NCBI RefSeq assembly: GCF_012272825.1
Contig: NZ_JAAWWS010000166.1
Location: forward strand, 11,601 to 75,600
DNA: 64,000 nt
Reading direction: 5' to 3'
Source of the DNA: Wenzhouxiangella sp. XN79A
GTDB lineage: Bacteria; Pseudomonadota; Gammaproteobacteria; Xanthomonadales; Wenzhouxiangellaceae
A model generated the notes under the pieces. That model was given only the letters and a program-made list of their open reading frames with translations, searched no databases and was not told where the DNA came from. Position numbers and translations under genes: made by a program. This document shows, piece after piece, positions 18,259-29,734 of the stretch (positions are counted from its first letter, which is position 1; each line of letters starts with the position of its first letter).

Positions 18259-21200
18259 TCACTCGAACCCGCTGAAGAACAGCACGTCGCGCGTGCCGCG
18301 CAGCTCGATGAAGCGCGGACCCTCGGGCTCGTTGCTGTCCAGCCGCAGTTCGGCGCGGCGGACGCCCGGACCGGTCGGCGAGAAGCGGACCGTGAACCCG
18401 CAGGCGTTGCCCGGCTCGACGGCGCTGCCGCTGCAGCCGTCCTGGCCGGCGACGAGTTCGAAGTCGGCGGCTGCCGGTCCGGTGATCGTCAGCGCATCGA
18501 CCTGCAGCTCGAAGTCGCCGCTGTTGCCGAGCGTGACGATCCGGTCGGCCGGCGGCTGGCCGATCGGCAGCTCGCCGAAGTCGATCGCGGCGGGGGCGAA
18601 GTCGGCCACCGGCCGGGTGACGTTGCCCCAGAGCTCGATGGCACCCAGGGTGGTCTCGAGCTGGGCGGCGACCCCGAGCTCGCCGACCTCCGGCGCCGGA
18701 TCGACCGGCACGAAACGCAAGCCGACGCTGCAAGCGTCCCCGGGTTCCAGCGCGAAGGGCGGCAGCGGGCAGTTGCCGCCTGTGACCATGAACGGTGCAT
18801 CGGGCTGCTCGATCGACAGCACGTTCAGCGGCAGGTTGCCGGTGCTGGAGATCGTCAGCAACTGCGGATCGCTGACCTGGCCGGGCGCGACCGGGCCGAA
18901 GTCGATCAATCCCGGCGAGATCGCGACATCGGAGGCGATACCGCGCTCGAAGGCGCCGATGTCGCACGCCGCGCCGCCCTGGGGCCGCTCGAGGTTGCGA
19001 AGGTCCGTGGCGATGCACGGACCGGCCAGCACATCGACCGCCGGGCTGTCGGCGCGCGGCTCCAGCACGATGCGGCCGTTGTCGAGCACGACCGCCGGCT
19101 CCAGGCGCGGATCGACGTCGACCAGGTCGCCGGCGGCGGGCGTGAACGGACAACCCTCGAGGTCGTCGTTGATCAGGTTGCCTCCAGCGGAGATCAGCTG
19201 ATTCAGGCAGCCGCCACCGCCGGGATTCACCGCCGTGTTTCCTGACAGGATCGTGTTCTCGAGCGTCGCCATGGGCTGACCGGAGAACTCGTCGAAGAGC
19301 GCCGCGCCGATGGAGCGCGCCCGGTTGCCGGTCATCGTGACGTGCAGCAGCGACAGCGTGGCTCCTGCACTCGGGCTGCTCGTGATCGCGCCACCGCTGC
19401 TCGCTTCGTTGGCCAGGAACAGGCTGTTTTCGATCACCGCCGGGCCGAAGTTGGCGATCGCTCCACCGCTGGCGCCGCCCACGCTGGCGACGTTGTCGGT
19501 GAAGGTGCTTCGCCGAACGGTCAAGGTCCCCGTGCTGTAGATCGCGCCACCGTTCGTCGCGTCGCCGTTCTGCAGCAGCGTGTCCTCGATCACGAGATCG
19601 CCGTCGTTGCGGACCAGGCCGGCGACGCCTCCGACGTACTCATCGCCGGACAGGGTCAGGCCGAGAAGGGTCAGCCGTCCGCCCGGTGCGACCTCGAACA
19701 GCCGCTGCGGGCCTTCGGCCACGATCTCGCTGAGGCCGACGCCCACACCGATCAGCGTGATGTCGCCGGTGACCGGAACGGCGCCGAGTTCGAGCCGGAA
19801 CAGGCCGTCCGGCACGGCAATGGTCCGTGACCCACCGAGCCCGTTGGCCTCCTCGATCGCAGCGCGCAGCGTGCAGCGGCCTTCTTCGTCCTCGCAGAAG
19901 CCGTCGCCGCCCTGGGCGTCGTTCGAATCGGCCTGAAGCGGATCGACGGTGATGTCGCCGGACGCGACCAGGATGCGTTCGAGGGTGGCCGACACGTTCG
20001 CGTTGCGGTTGATCGGGTCGGCAAACACGCGCGCCCGGGACGACAAGCGCGTACCGAGCGGCAGGCCGGCATCCGCGATCGCGTTGATCGTGACCTGGCG
20101 ATCGATCGGCGGCGTACCCTGACTGTCTCCGCGCGGAATCGGCAGCAGGTCCGGAACGGCGCAGACGCGCGTGGTGCCGTCCTCCACGCAGCTGGCACCG
20201 CTGATGCCCAGCACGGTCAGGCGCGGGTCGAGCTCGACTTCGAGCGTGACGCCGGTGGCCGGAATGCCGGCGCCGCCTTCCCCCTGGAAGTTCGACAGCC
20301 CGATCGGGTAGCTGATCGGCTGGCCGACCGGGATCGCGCGCGGCACGTCGCGCTCGAACACCGCCAGGTCGGTCATCGGAACGACGTCGATCTGGAACGT
20401 GGTGCAGGTCTGGGCCGGGGCGCTGTCGGTCACGCAGGTCTGGACCGAGCGGTGGCCGGCGGTGCCGTAGACGTGACGCGCGTGGACCAGCCCTTCGCCG
20501 CCGGCGTTGAAGTCCAGCAGCGGTCCGGTGATCGTGCCGTCGTCCAGGATTTCGCCTTCCGGCTCGGCGGTGCCGTCGCCCCAGGCGACCAACATGCTGT
20601 GGGCGTCGCCGGGATCGGGATCGAACACGCCGACGTTGAGTTCCCACGGGTAGCCGATGCCGGCCACGAGGTCGGCGGGATCGCTGGACGGCGTCAGCTC
20701 CGGCGGATCGTTGACCGGCAGCACCTCGAGCGTCACCGTTTCCGGCGCGGAGATCGCCTGGCCGTCGGTGACGGCGAACTCGAAGGCATCGGGGCCGTTG
20801 TAATCGTCGTTCGGAACGTAGGTCGCGGTCAAACCGTTGATCGTGACCTGGCCGCGGGCCGGCGGCGTGATCAGCACGGCGGACAGGCTCTGCAGCGGCT
20901 CCCAGGGATAGGTGTCGCCGATGTCCGGGTCGCTGCCGTCGAGGAGGATGCCGGTGGCCTGGTCTTCCGTGACCTGGGCGGTGATGCCCTGGGTGGCGAA
21001 GGGCACGCGCTGGTTCTGGTTGACGTCGACGGTGGCCGTGGCGATGTTGCTGCGAACCAGTTCGCCGCCGATGCGCAGGCCGTCGGAGGCGAACCAGTCG
21101 AAGGTGTCCGGGCCGATGAAGTTGTTGTTCGATCGGTAGGTCACGAAGCCCGTGTCCGGCCCGGTCATGGTCACCGGATCGGCGGCGAAGATGTGCAGGA

Positions 21201-24009
21201 TGTCGGTGTCCGGGTCGAGCACGTAGAAGCTGGTGGAATTCACGGTCACCGAGTCCGCGACGCCGAACTGGCCGATGATGAAGCAGTTGACCGATTCGCA
21301 GTCCGACCTCGCCTGGCCGGCGAAGAAGCCTTCCGGCGTGAAGCGCTGGATGCGGTTGTTGCCGCGATCGGCCACGTACAGGATGTCGTTCGGATCGATC
21401 GCGAAGCCCTGGGGACGATCGAACTGGGACGGGTCTTCCCCGGCGTCCTGGATGCGGCCGCAGACGTCGTTGGTGCAGGAATAGCCGAGGCTGCGCTTGC
21501 GGGCCACGTCGCAGACCGCCGCGCTGCCCGGGGCGAGGTCGCTGTCGCAGCGGCCGAGCCAGCCGACCAGCGCCCCGGACGTGAACTGCGGTGGCGAGAC
21601 GCCGCGGTCGACCGCCGAGGCGCTGTACTTGTGGATCTTGCTGTCGCTCCAGTCGACGACGTAGACGTTGCCGGCCGAGTCGGCATCGATGTCCCAGGCC
21701 TGGCCGATGTCGCTGGAGCTTGCACCGACGACTTCATCGATGCGGTCGAAGAACACCGCCTCGTTGCTGCCCTCGCGCTCGAGAAAGTCGAAGGCGAGCA
21801 GCTTGCGCGTGCTGGCCACGTACAGAATGCCCTGCGCGTCGATCACCGCATCCACCGGGTTGCTCAGGATGCTGGACGGCACACCGTCGAGGCGCACGAC
21901 TTCCCGGCTGCCCGAAAGGTCCTGGTTCAGCACCTGCAGGTGGTCGGTCTGACCGCTGATCCAGTACAGGAACGGATCCGGGTAGCCCGGCAGGCCGCCG
22001 GGGTGGAAGGATAGCCGATCGACCTGCGCGCTGCTGCCCAGGTCGTACTCGCCGAGCAGTTCGCCGTCCGGCCCGAAGCGGGCGATCCGCGTGTTGTTGG
22101 TCGAGATGCCGGTGCTGCTGTTCGAGTCGCAGCGCACGATCCGGTCGATGACGAAGGACACGCCGTCGTCGTCGGTCGTCACGTACTCGGGGCTCCAGAC
22201 GTAGTCCTGCGGCGGGAGCGTGCCACCGCCCTGGCAGATCGCGCCGGGGTCGAACTGGGCCTGGACGCGCAAGTCGTCGACGAAGGTCGGCAGCAGCGGG
22301 GCGACGAAGAAACCCTCGTCGGGCTGGCGGTCGATGTAGAAATAGAGTTCGTCGTTGTCGGCGTCGGTGGCCGTCAGCGGCACGGTGATCTCCTCGAACG
22401 ACGGACCGGCGGCGACCGCGTCGTCGGCCGCCGGTGCGTTGTTGCTGCCGGTCGGCTTGACGTTGATGGTCTGCTCGACCCACGGCGAGACGTTGCCCGA
22501 GGTGTCGGTGGCGCGCCAGCGGACGACCGTCGGGCCGAAGGCGAAATCGGCCGGGCCGTCGTACTCGATGACCGGCTCGAGGTCGACCACGTCGAAGACC
22601 TGTGGCGACCCGGTGTCGACGACGATCGGCGCGGTGTCGCTCTCGATGACGATCGACGGCGGCGGCGCGATCTGCGGCGGGCGGGTGTCTTCGACGACGA
22701 TCGTCTGCACCAGCGTCGTCGAATTGACGCCGCCGCCCGGTGCCGGGCCGGCGTCGCGCGCGGTCCAGGTGATCGGGTGGCTGCCCAGCGGCAGGAACGG
22801 GGCCAGCGGCACAGTGACCTGTGGCGTGCGATTGCAGGCATCGGTCGCCGCGATCGAGTCGCGCAGTACGGCGCGCAGGCCGCGCGTGGACTGGCCGCCG
22901 GGTTCCTGCGCCTCGATCCGGAACGTGGCCAGGGCCGGGTCGACGAAGTCCAGCGTCGGCGGCACCTCGTCGAGCACGTCGACGGTCTGCCGTTCGATCG
23001 TGACCACGCCGGTCGGATAGCTCTCGAGGAACGAGCCGGTCACCGTGTCGCGCACCGCTTCGTAGAGGTTCTTCAGAATTTCCTTCGCCACCGCCTTCTT
23101 CGACCCGGGCGGATTGCCCGGGGAATAGATCGGCGGCAGCGTGTCGAGCAAGCCGACCGAGGTCTCCGCCCGCCACGTGACGGTGTGGCGACCGACCGGC
23201 AGCTGCACTTTCCGATCGATGTCCACCGGGCAGGGTTGACCGGCGTTGCTGATCGGCACCGTGCCGTCCAGCACGCAGCCGACCGTATTGACGACCTCCA
23301 CCACGGGCTCGAGGATGCCCGACGGCGTGATCCGGGCGACGAACTGCTCGGCAGGAAACTCGTCGAGGTAGCCGGGCGGCGCTTCGCCGGGAAGGAACAT
23401 GCGCACATCGACCCCGGTGTTGTAGTGGAACACGCTGGGGGTTCCGAAGCCGCGCGAGTCGGCCGACTGCGTGAAGGTCCAGTTGCCGAGCGGCTTGTAG
23501 GGCACGCCCATGAAGTCCTCGCGGCCGCCGGCGATGATCGGCTGACTGAAGTCGTAGCCGCAGGCCACGCCGTCGGCGGTATCGACGTTGGGCGAGACTT
23601 CGATGTCGGCCGGCGCTTCGAGCACCGCCGGGCAGAACTTCAGGCCGAGATTGGCCGCGTACGCCGGAACCTGTCCGAGCAGGTAGTCCCACGGCGGGTT
23701 CGGGACCAGGCCGATGCCGAACGCGGCGGCGTAGGGAATCGAGAGCGCACCGATGCACAGGAGGCTGCGGTCGTTCCGGGTCAGCGCCTTGGCGTCGATC
23801 CGTGCCTCGAGGCCGTCCAGCCCGTCGAGCTCGGGGAGATCGAGCGCGTGCAGGTTCTCGAGCGCCGCACGCATCTCGATCTCGGTGGACGGCGTCTTGT
23901 GAGGAATCGGCGCAGAACGATCGATGTCGGCCGCAGCCAGGTGCGGGGCCATCGTGAACAGCAGGACGACCATCCCGACAGGCAGGATTCGTGGGAAGAC
24001 TCGGTTCAT
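18259..24009 (-). CDS. Giant secreted multidomain protein (HYR/Ig-like, NHL-like, CSLREA, beta-helix, choice-of-anchor D)
   Basis: 1916 residues with a signal peptide at the ATG at 24009 (MNRVFPRIL to about residue 27). Going along it: Ig/HYR-like strands (about 250-510, for example PVGRHTVTWRA, FGPTVVRWRATDTSGN), an NHL/SMP-like propeller (about 600-905, LYVADRGNNRIQRF), a cadherin-like unit (YVPNDDYNGPDAFEF, about 1070), a PKD-like unit (about 1125-1200), a DUF11-like segment, the CSLREA motif (EGRCTLRAAIEEAN, about 1375) with a right-handed beta-helix to about 1690, and two choice-of-anchor D domains. It ends RDVLFFSGFE. It is a surface or secreted adhesin-like protein. It is divergent from the ECF sigma operon, separated by 82 bases. 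Confidence 0.85.
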   Translation of the reverse strand: MNRVFPRILPVGMVVLLFTMAPHLAAADIDRSAPIPHKTPSTEIEMRAALENLHALDLPELDGLDGLEARIDAKALTRNDRSLLCIGALSIPYAAAFGIGLVPNPPWDYLLGQVPAYAANLGLKFCPAVLEAPADIEVSPNVDTADGVACGYDFSQPIIAGGREDFMGVPYKPLGNWTFTQSADSRGFGTPSVFHYNTGVDVRMFLPGEAPPGYLDEFPAEQFVARITPSGILEPVVEVVNTVGCVLDGTVPISNAGQPCPVDIDRKVQLPVGRHTVTWRAETSVGLLDTLPPIYSPGNPPGSKKAVAKEILKNLYEAVRDTVTGSFLESYPTGVVTIERQTVDVLDEVPPTLDFVDPALATFRIEAQEPGGQSTRGLRAVLRDSIAATDACNRTPQVTVPLAPFLPLGSHPITWTARDAGPAPGGGVNSTTLVQTIVVEDTRPPQIAPPPSIVIESDTAPIVVDTGSPQVFDVVDLEPVIEYDGPADFAFGPTVVRWRATDTSGNVSPWVEQTINVKPTGSNNAPAADDAVAAGPSFEEITVPLTATDADNDELYFYIDRQPDEGFFVAPLLPTFVDDLRVQAQFDPGAICQGGGTLPPQDYVWSPEYVTTDDDGVSFVIDRIVRCDSNSSTGISTNNTRIARFGPDGELLGEYDLGSSAQVDRLSFHPGGLPGYPDPFLYWISGQTDHLQVLNQDLSGSREVVRLDGVPSSILSNPVDAVIDAQGILYVASTRKLLAFDFLEREGSNEAVFFDRIDEVVGASSSDIGQAWDIDADSAGNVYVVDWSDSKIHKYSASAVDRGVSPPQFTSGALVGWLGRCDSDLAPGSAAVCDVARKRSLGYSCTNDVCGRIQDAGEDPSQFDRPQGFAIDPNDILYVADRGNNRIQRFTPEGFFAGQARSDCESVNCFIIGQFGVADSVTVNSTSFYVLDPDTDILHIFAADPVTMTGPDTGFVTYRSNNNFIGPDTFDWFASDGLRIGGELVRSNIATATVDVNQNQRVPFATQGITAQVTEDQATGILLDGSDPDIGDTYPWEPLQSLSAVLITPPARGQVTINGLTATYVPNDDYNGPDAFEFAVTDGQAISAPETVTLEVLPVNDPPELTPSSDPADLVAGIGYPWELNVGVFDPDPGDAHSMLVAWGDGTAEPEGEILDDGTITGPLLDFNAGGEGLVHARHVYGTAGHRSVQTCVTDSAPAQTCTTFQIDVVPMTDLAVFERDVPRAIPVGQPISYPIGLSNFQGEGGAGIPATGVTLEVELDPRLTVLGISGASCVEDGTTRVCAVPDLLPIPRGDSQGTPPIDRQVTINAIADAGLPLGTRLSSRARVFADPINRNANVSATLERILVASGDITVDPLQADSNDAQGGDGFCEDEEGRCTLRAAIEEANGLGGSRTIAVPDGLFRLELGAVPVTGDITLIGVGVGLSEIVAEGPQRLFEVAPGGRLTLLGLTLSGDEYVGGVAGLVRNDGDLVIEDTLLQNGDATNGGAIYSTGTLTVRRSTFTDNVASVGGASGGAIANFGPAVIENSLFLANEASSGGAITSSPSAGATLSLLHVTMTGNRARSIGAALFDEFSGQPMATLENTILSGNTAVNPGGGGCLNQLISAGGNLINDDLEGCPFTPAAGDLVDVDPRLEPAVVLDNGRIVLEPRADSPAVDVLAGPCIATDLRNLERPQGGAACDIGAFERGIASDVAISPGLIDFGPVAPGQVSDPQLLTISSTGNLPLNVLSIEQPDAPFMVTGGNCPLPPFALEPGDACSVGLRFVPVDPAPEVGELGVAAQLETTLGAIELWGNVTRPVADFAPAAIDFGELPIGQPPADRIVTLGNSGDFELQVDALTITGPAAADFELVAGQDGCSGSAVEPGNACGFTVRFSPTGPGVRRAELRLDSNEPEGPRFIELRGTRDVLFFSGFE

Positions 24010-24091
24010 CGTTCGGCACGCTCGTATCGGGTGTACGGTCCACTGCGCCGTTTTCTGCATAATCGGATCACCCGCTCGAACGGAAACGGCC

Positions 24092-24675
24092 ATGACCGAC
24101 CGCACGGCACCGCCCGAAGACCCGCCGCTGACCGAGCTGCTCAGACGCTCGGCCGACGGCGACCGCGCCGCCCGCGACCGGCTCTGGACCGAGGTGCACG
24201 GCCAGCTGCGTGCGCTGGCGCGAAGCCGGTTGGCGCGCGAGGCACCGGTGACCTGCCAGCCGACCGAACTGGTCCACGAAGCCTTCCTGAAACTGTCCGG
24301 ACCGGACGTCGAGCCGCGCGACCGCAATCACTTCCTGGCGCTGGCCGCGGTGGCCATGCGCCAGGTACTGGTCGACCAGGCGCGCAGCCGGAACCGGCAG
24401 AAGCGCGGCGAGGGCGTCCGGCCGCTGACGCTCGATACCCGTGCGGGCGTCGATTCCGACCCGGACTCCGACGGCATCGACGTACTCGACCTGCATACCG
24501 CGATCGACGAGCTGGCCGACATCGACCCGCGCAAGGCCGAGGCCGTGGTGCTCAGCTACTTCGGCGGTCTCACCGACGACGAGGTGGCCAGCGCCCTGGC
24601 CATCTCACCGGCCACCGCGAAGCGCGATCTGCGCACGGCACGCGCCTGGCTGGGCAGCGCACTCGAGTCGGGCGG

Positions 24676-24679
<4 letters not shown>
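24092..24679 (+). CDS. ECF sigma factor of the TIGR02999 type
   Basis: 195-residue alternative sigma factor with region 2 (VTCQPTELVHEAFLKL, LALAAVAMRQVLVDQAR) and region 4 (KAEAVVLSYFGGLTDDEVASAL then SPATAKRDLRTAR), typical of the sigma-70-like family found beside Ser/Thr kinases in Xanthomonadales and Acidobacteria. It would redirect RNA polymerase. The start ATG at 24092 lies after CGGAAACGG; its stop overlaps the next start (ATGA), so the kinase is translationally coupled. The 82-base divergent region upstream would hold the promoters for this unit and the secreted giant; a CATAAT at 24056-24061 is a weak candidate -10. Confidence 0.9.
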
Positions 24680-26967
<2,288 letters not shown>

Positions 26968-26993
26968 CCCGAGCGTTCCACCGCCGCCCGCTG

Positions 26994-27713
26994 CTACGAG
27001 GGCTGGGTCTCGAGACCCGGCACCTTCTCGGACACCTTCGACCGCGGTCGAAGGTAGCGGCGGTCCAGCCACCAGCCGGCGACGAAGGACAGCGCCAGCG
27101 GTCCGAACCAGGCCAGGTGCTGGATCATGCCGCTGCCGAGCTCGGGCACCAGCCGCATCAGGCCGACCTGAAGGAACGCGATGTGGGTGGCCACACCGTT
27201 GGCGATCATCGCGCCGTAGTGCTCCTTCAGCCACCAGCGGGGCGACTGCGGGCCGGTGCGGAGCAGCGAGCGTGCACTCCAGGCGCCCAGCGGGCCGATC
27301 AGCCCGAAGATGATCAGCAGTACGGCGCCGTGGACGAACCCGATGATGGTGACGGCCAGGCCGGCCGCGCCCAGCACGACCGCGCTGACGCGATACCCGG
27401 TGCCGGTGAAGCGGGCGAAGTCGTTCTTGCACTTGATCGCCGTCCAGGCAGTGCGGCAGGCGTGCCCGACCAGGATCACGAGATAGGCGAGGAAGGTCGC
27501 ACCCACCCACTGCCCCTTCAGCGCCTGGGACAGCGCGAGCGGGATCGCGGTGAGCAGCACGCCGATCATCGCCAGCAGATAGACGCGGCCGATGGTGCGG
27601 TGCAGGGCCGAACCCTTCTTCGCGAACGCGGCGGTCCAGAAGGTCAGCAGCGCGACGGTCCCGATCAGGGCGTGCGGAAGCGCGAAGCCGGACAGGAAGG
27701 GGATGATGGTCAT
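26994..27713 (-). CDS. DUF2306-like integral membrane protein
   Basis: 239-residue protein with about seven membrane helices. The motifs LHRTIGRVYLLAM and a His-rich arrangement (LPHALIG, GHACRTAW, EHYGAM, NGVATH, IQHLAWFG) resemble DUF2306 membrane proteins, which are of unknown function; conserved His in helices might bind a metal or heme. The family call is from pattern recall only. The ATG at 27713 is chosen. It ends 26 bases from the convergent kinase gene. Confidence 0.55.
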   Translation of the reverse strand: MTIIPFLSGFALPHALIGTVALLTFWTAAFAKKGSALHRTIGRVYLLAMIGVLLTAIPLALSQALKGQWVGATFLAYLVILVGHACRTAWTAIKCKNDFARFTGTGYRVSAVVLGAAGLAVTIIGFVHGAVLLIIFGLIGPLGAWSARSLLRTGPQSPRWWLKEHYGAMIANGVATHIAFLQVGLMRLVPELGSGMIQHLAWFGPLALSFVAGWWLDRRYLRPRSKVSEKVPGLETQPS

Positions 27714-27769
27714 GGCGGAGTCCTCGTCGGAGCGTGGCCACAGCATCGCCTGCCGGCCGGCCCGATCGA

Positions 27770-27806
27770 GGTGCCGGAAGTCAGGAAAACCGGGTGCCGG
27801 AAGTCA
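27770..27806 (+). promoter_or_regulatory. Tandem 14-bp direct repeats, candidate response-regulator site
   Basis: GGTGCCGGAAGTCA occurs exactly twice, at 27770-27783 and 27793-27806, 23 bases apart centre to centre, about 55-90 bases before the histidine kinase start. The second copy runs into the palindrome GTCATGAC (27803-27810). Spacing of about two helical turns suits side-by-side binding of a regulator dimer, most simply the NarL-type regulator encoded downstream. Confidence 0.4.
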
Positions 27807-27860
27807 TGACTTTGCCGCCGCCGGTTGTCGTCGGGCGTCCGCCCGGCTATACAGGACGCC

Positions 27861-29012
27861 ATGAAGCACGCACTGCGCGACGGCCTGCTCGACCTCGTCA
27901 TCAGCCCGCTGGCCTGGGCGTCCTATGCCGCCTGGCTGGCCGTCTGGCTGTCGGCCAGCGCGGTGTTCGGCGCGCAGGACGCCGTGTTCCCGTCGATCGT
28001 CGACGGCCTGCTGTTCGCGTGGCTGGCGGCCTGGCTGGTCTGCCTGCTCGACGACCTGGTCCCGACCGCCGTCGACAACGCCGCGCTGCTGGCGCTGATC
28101 GCCCTGACCGCGCTGGCGCTGTGGTTCATCCAGAACGGCACGACGCCGATCCTGCTGATCCTGGTCGCCATCCGCCTGACCGGCCGCCTGCCCAGCCGGG
28201 CGCTGGTGGCCGGCCTGATCGTGGCCAACCTGTACTTCTTCGGCGTGCTGCTCGGGCCCTGGGACCAGTCGGTGCAGAGCGCGGCGCTGACCGTGCTGGC
28301 CATGGGCGGCTTCCAGCTGTTCGCGGTCATGGTCATGGTCTACGCCAACCGGGCCGAGCGCCTGGCCGAGGACCTGCAGGCGGTCAACGCGCGGCTGCTG
28401 GCCACCCGCTCGCTGCTCGGCGAGACGGCGCGCGATCACGAACGGCTCCGGCTGTCGCGCGAGCTGCACGACGTGGCCGGACACAAGGTCACGGCACTCA
28501 AGCTCAACCTGCGCGGCCTGGCCCGCAAGCTCGACGGCGACGCGGCCGAGGCGGTCGAGCAGTCCACGGCGCTGGCCGACGAACTGCTGCAGGACCTGCG
28601 CTCGGTGGTCCGGCACCTGCGCGAGACCGAGGGCATCGACCTCGGCAAGAGCCTTCGCGAACTCGCCCGGCCGTTTCCCCGGCCCCGGCTGGAGCTCGTC
28701 ATCGCCGACGAGGCCCGCATCCCCCGCGCCGACCAGGCCGAGGCGCTGTTACGGGTCGTCCAGGAAGGCCTGACGAACGCGGCGCGTCACGGACCGGCCG
28801 AGGTCCTGCGGGTCGTCCTCGATCGAAACGGCGGCCGCTTCGTCCTGGTCGTCGAGGACGACGGACGGGTGCGCGGACCGCTGCAACCCGGCAACGGCCT
28901 GACCGGCATGCGCGAGCGACTCGACGAACTCGGCGGTACGCTGGACATCGGCACGTCCGACCTCGGCGGCGTCCGCCTGACCGCCTCGCTACCGCTGGAG
29001 CCGAACGCATGA
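27861..29012 (+). CDS. DesK-like sensor histidine kinase (HisKA_3)
   Basis: 383 residues. About six membrane helices fill residues 10-165 with no periplasmic sensor domain, so the signal is probably in or near the membrane, as in DesK. A coiled linker leads to the H-box (SRELHDVAGHKVTALKLNLRGL, His near 214), then an HATPase_c domain with the N-box QEGLTNAARHG and G-box GNGLTGMRERLDELGG. The ATG at 27861 is used. It overlaps the response regulator start by four bases (ATGA). Confidence 0.9.
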   Translation: MKHALRDGLLDLVISPLAWASYAAWLAVWLSASAVFGAQDAVFPSIVDGLLFAWLAAWLVCLLDDLVPTAVDNAALLALIALTALALWFIQNGTTPILLILVAIRLTGRLPSRALVAGLIVANLYFFGVLLGPWDQSVQSAALTVLAMGGFQLFAVMVMVYANRAERLAEDLQAVNARLLATRSLLGETARDHERLRLSRELHDVAGHKVTALKLNLRGLARKLDGDAAEAVEQSTALADELLQDLRSVVRHLRETEGIDLGKSLRELARPFPRPRLELVIADEARIPRADQAEALLRVVQEGLTNAARHGPAEVLRVVLDRNGGRFVLVVEDDGRVRGPLQPGNGLTGMRERLDELGGTLDIGTSDLGGVRLTASLPLEPNA

Positions 29013-29641
29013 CGATCCGCATCGCGCTGGCCGACGACCAGGCCCTGATCCGGGAAGGCCTGAAGTCGGTGCTCAACGACCTTCCCGGCATGGAGGTCGT
29101 GGTCGAGGCCGAATCGGGCGAGCCGCTGCTGGACGCGCTCGACGACCACGCCGTCGACCTGGTGGTTTCCGACATCCGCATGCCCGGCGTCGACGGCATC
29201 GAACTCTGCCGGCGGCTCGGCGAGCGCGACGACGCGCCGCCGGTGCTGCTGCTGACCACCTTCGACGACAGCGCGCTGATGCTGGCCGCGGTCGAGGCCG
29301 GCGCCCGGGGCTTCGCGCTGAAGGACATCTCGCCGGAGGACCTGGCCGAGCTGATCGAGGCGGTCGTCGACGGCCGAGGCGGATTCAAGCCGATCAGCAC
29401 CGCCGGCGTGGCCGAGCGCTACCCGTACCCGGACGACCAGCCACCCCTGGACGCCTTCTCCGACCGCGAGCTGGCCATCCTGCGCCTGATCGCCGGCGGC
29501 TACTCCAACCGCGAGATCGCGCGCACCGTCCACCTGGCCGAAGGAACGGTCAAGAACTACGTCTCCGACATTCTCGACAAGCTCGACACGCGCGACCGGA
29601 CCCGTGCCGTGCTGAAGGCGATCACGCTGCGGATCATCTGA
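29009..29641 (+). CDS. NarL/FixJ-family response regulator
   Basis: 210 residues. The receiver domain has the acidic pocket (ADDQ), phospho-acceptor Asp in VVSDIRMPG (about residue 53), a conserved Thr (LLLTTFDD) and Lys (ALKDIS). A LuxR-type helix-turn-helix follows (LRLIAGGYSNREIARTVHLAEGTVKNYVSDIL). Partner of the overlapping kinase. The direct repeats at 27770-27806 are its most likely own-promoter site. Confidence 0.93.
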   Translation: MTIRIALADDQALIREGLKSVLNDLPGMEVVVEAESGEPLLDALDDHAVDLVVSDIRMPGVDGIELCRRLGERDDAPPVLLLTTFDDSALMLAAVEAGARGFALKDISPEDLAELIEAVVDGRGGFKPISTAGVAERYPYPDDQPPLDAFSDRELAILRLIAGGYSNREIARTVHLAEGTVKNYVSDILDKLDTRDRTRAVLKAITLRII

Positions 29642-29734
29642 GGGGCGCCGATCGGCCCGGGCATCCCGGTGCGGTGGCGTCTTCACGCTTTTTCAGCGCC
29701 CGCGTTAGGGTCGTAGGCACTCCTGAACCCGAGC

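Noticed and set aside
22777-24675. Upstream extension of the kinase frame over the giant secreted protein gene
   Set aside because: It is antisense to a protein with recognised domains and covers the sigma gene; the kinase begins at 24676 with ATGA coupling.
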